Shown here piece by piece: positions 36,842 to 37,111 of a stretch of 37,111 nucleotides of DNA. The DNA comes from a virus. The position numbers and the translations under genes were made by a program. The notes beneath the pieces are model-generated. The model was not told the origin of the DNA. It saw only the letters and a list, made by a program, of their open reading frames with translations, and ran no database searches. The first letter of the stretch is position 1. Every line of letters begins with the position of its first letter. The DNA lies in IMG/VR virus record IMGVR_UViG_3300035692_000011, positions 1-37,111 of that record; one strand, 5' to 3'.

Positions 36842-37111
36842 TTATTCTTTCGCCTTTAATTTATCTACTATCTGATTCACATACTTTGCAGGCATATCTT
36901 TTAGGTTATTTACCCCATAATGTTTGCAGATCTTATCTTCAAGTTCCACATCACCTTTAATATATGATCGCACAAGCCACACCTGTTTGTCGCTTATAAG
37001 CGACTCTTGTACTATGCTATCCCCATCATCATCGTGTTCTGAAGTAGCTATACCACAGATAGATGCATAGACATATCTCTTTAAGTACGTCATCGCTGAT
37101 CCAAACTTTTG
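36842..37111 (-). CDS. ERF-A, 3' part (window end cuts its start)
   Basis: This is the C-terminal part of the gene described at 1-409; bases 36985-37111 repeat 1-127. From GSAMTYLKRYVYASICGIAT through an acidic HDDDGD segment it ends with NNLKDMPAKYVNQIVDKLKA and the stop at 36842-36844. An internal ATG at 37091-37093 gives a shorter 83-aa frame, which is not the real start because the frame stays open into the repeated sequence. The C-terminal DMPAKYVNQI resembles the LSDMPKAKYASQM stretch near the end of ERF-B, a further sign of common origin. Confidence 0.85.
   Translation of the reverse strand, partial: QKFGSAMTYLKRYVYASICGIATSEHDDDGDSIVQESLISDKQVWLVRSYIKGDVELEDKICKHYGVNNLKDMPAKYVNQIVDKLKAKE
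36985..37111. repeat. Terminal direct repeat, right copy
   Basis: These bases are identical to bases 1-127. Removing one copy closes a circle of 36,984 bp and restores the ERF-A reading frame without any change. Confidence 0.95.

Noticed and set aside
36842-37093. 83-aa frame starting MTYLKRY as a separate small gene
   Set aside because: It is the C-terminal part of ERF-A; the frame continues upstream through the repeated ends to ATG 409.
1-37111. Prophage reading of the window
   Set aside because: No integrase, attachment-site pair or host flanks are seen, and the ends close into a circle.

Overview
The window is a complete, tailed-phage-like genome (Caudoviricetes) with podovirus-type head and tail genes. 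The first 127 bases recur exactly as the last 127 (1-127 = 36985-37111), so the molecule closes into a circle of 36,984 bp, and one gene, an ERF-family annealing protein, runs across the junction. I see no integrase, rRNA, tRNA, CRISPR array or insertion sequence. Base composition looks AT-rich (near 40% GC by eye, not computed). Start codons mostly follow good AGGAG-type ribosome sites, and two proteins carry Sec signal peptides. The host is therefore a bacterium with Sec export, but the sequence does not identify it.

Layout. A leftward early-type operon (junction-spanning ERF-A, ERF-B, a 77-aa protein; 409 down to 35899 through the junction) diverges from a rightward HTH regulator (492-719) and a winged-helix replication-initiator-like protein (953-1978). 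Nearly everything else reads rightward: small terminase (2128), an antitoxin-like 60-aa protein, two exported proteins of which one has a Hint-like domain (3183, 4892), large terminase (5721), two small proteins, portal (7712), four small head-region proteins including a DUF6496 protein, two unknown proteins, scaffold (11862), N4-gp56-type major capsid (13031), head completion and adaptor proteins, an HNH endonuclease (17162), tail proteins and two glycine-rich putative ejection proteins (to 23827).

A non-coding block follows (23828-24560), with helically phased 19-bp repeats, a perfect dyad and several hairpins. Next come an AbrB-type antitoxin with a truncated RelE/ParE-like toxin and a leftward cassette of a ribbon-helix-helix regulator plus two tiny membrane proteins (24591-25565). 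The last 10 kb (25621-35765) is a fibre/spike region: repeat-rich fibres, a pair of small beta-rich paralogues, two YadA-like repeat proteins and three tandem paralogous fibres that share a head but differ at the tip.

Special points. The untranslated regions are unusually structured. A 15-bp inverted repeat covers the ribosome site and start codon of the large terminase. The capsid gene has a leader of about 155 nt made of five consecutive hairpins. A promoter at 10926-10953 is followed within 90 nt by a strong hairpin, as in a small RNA or attenuator. Three promoters share an extended -10 of the form TGGTATA. Two separate genes carry the same antitoxin-type C-terminus, which may point to interference with host toxin-antitoxin systems. 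No endolysin was recognised, so lysis is unexplained.
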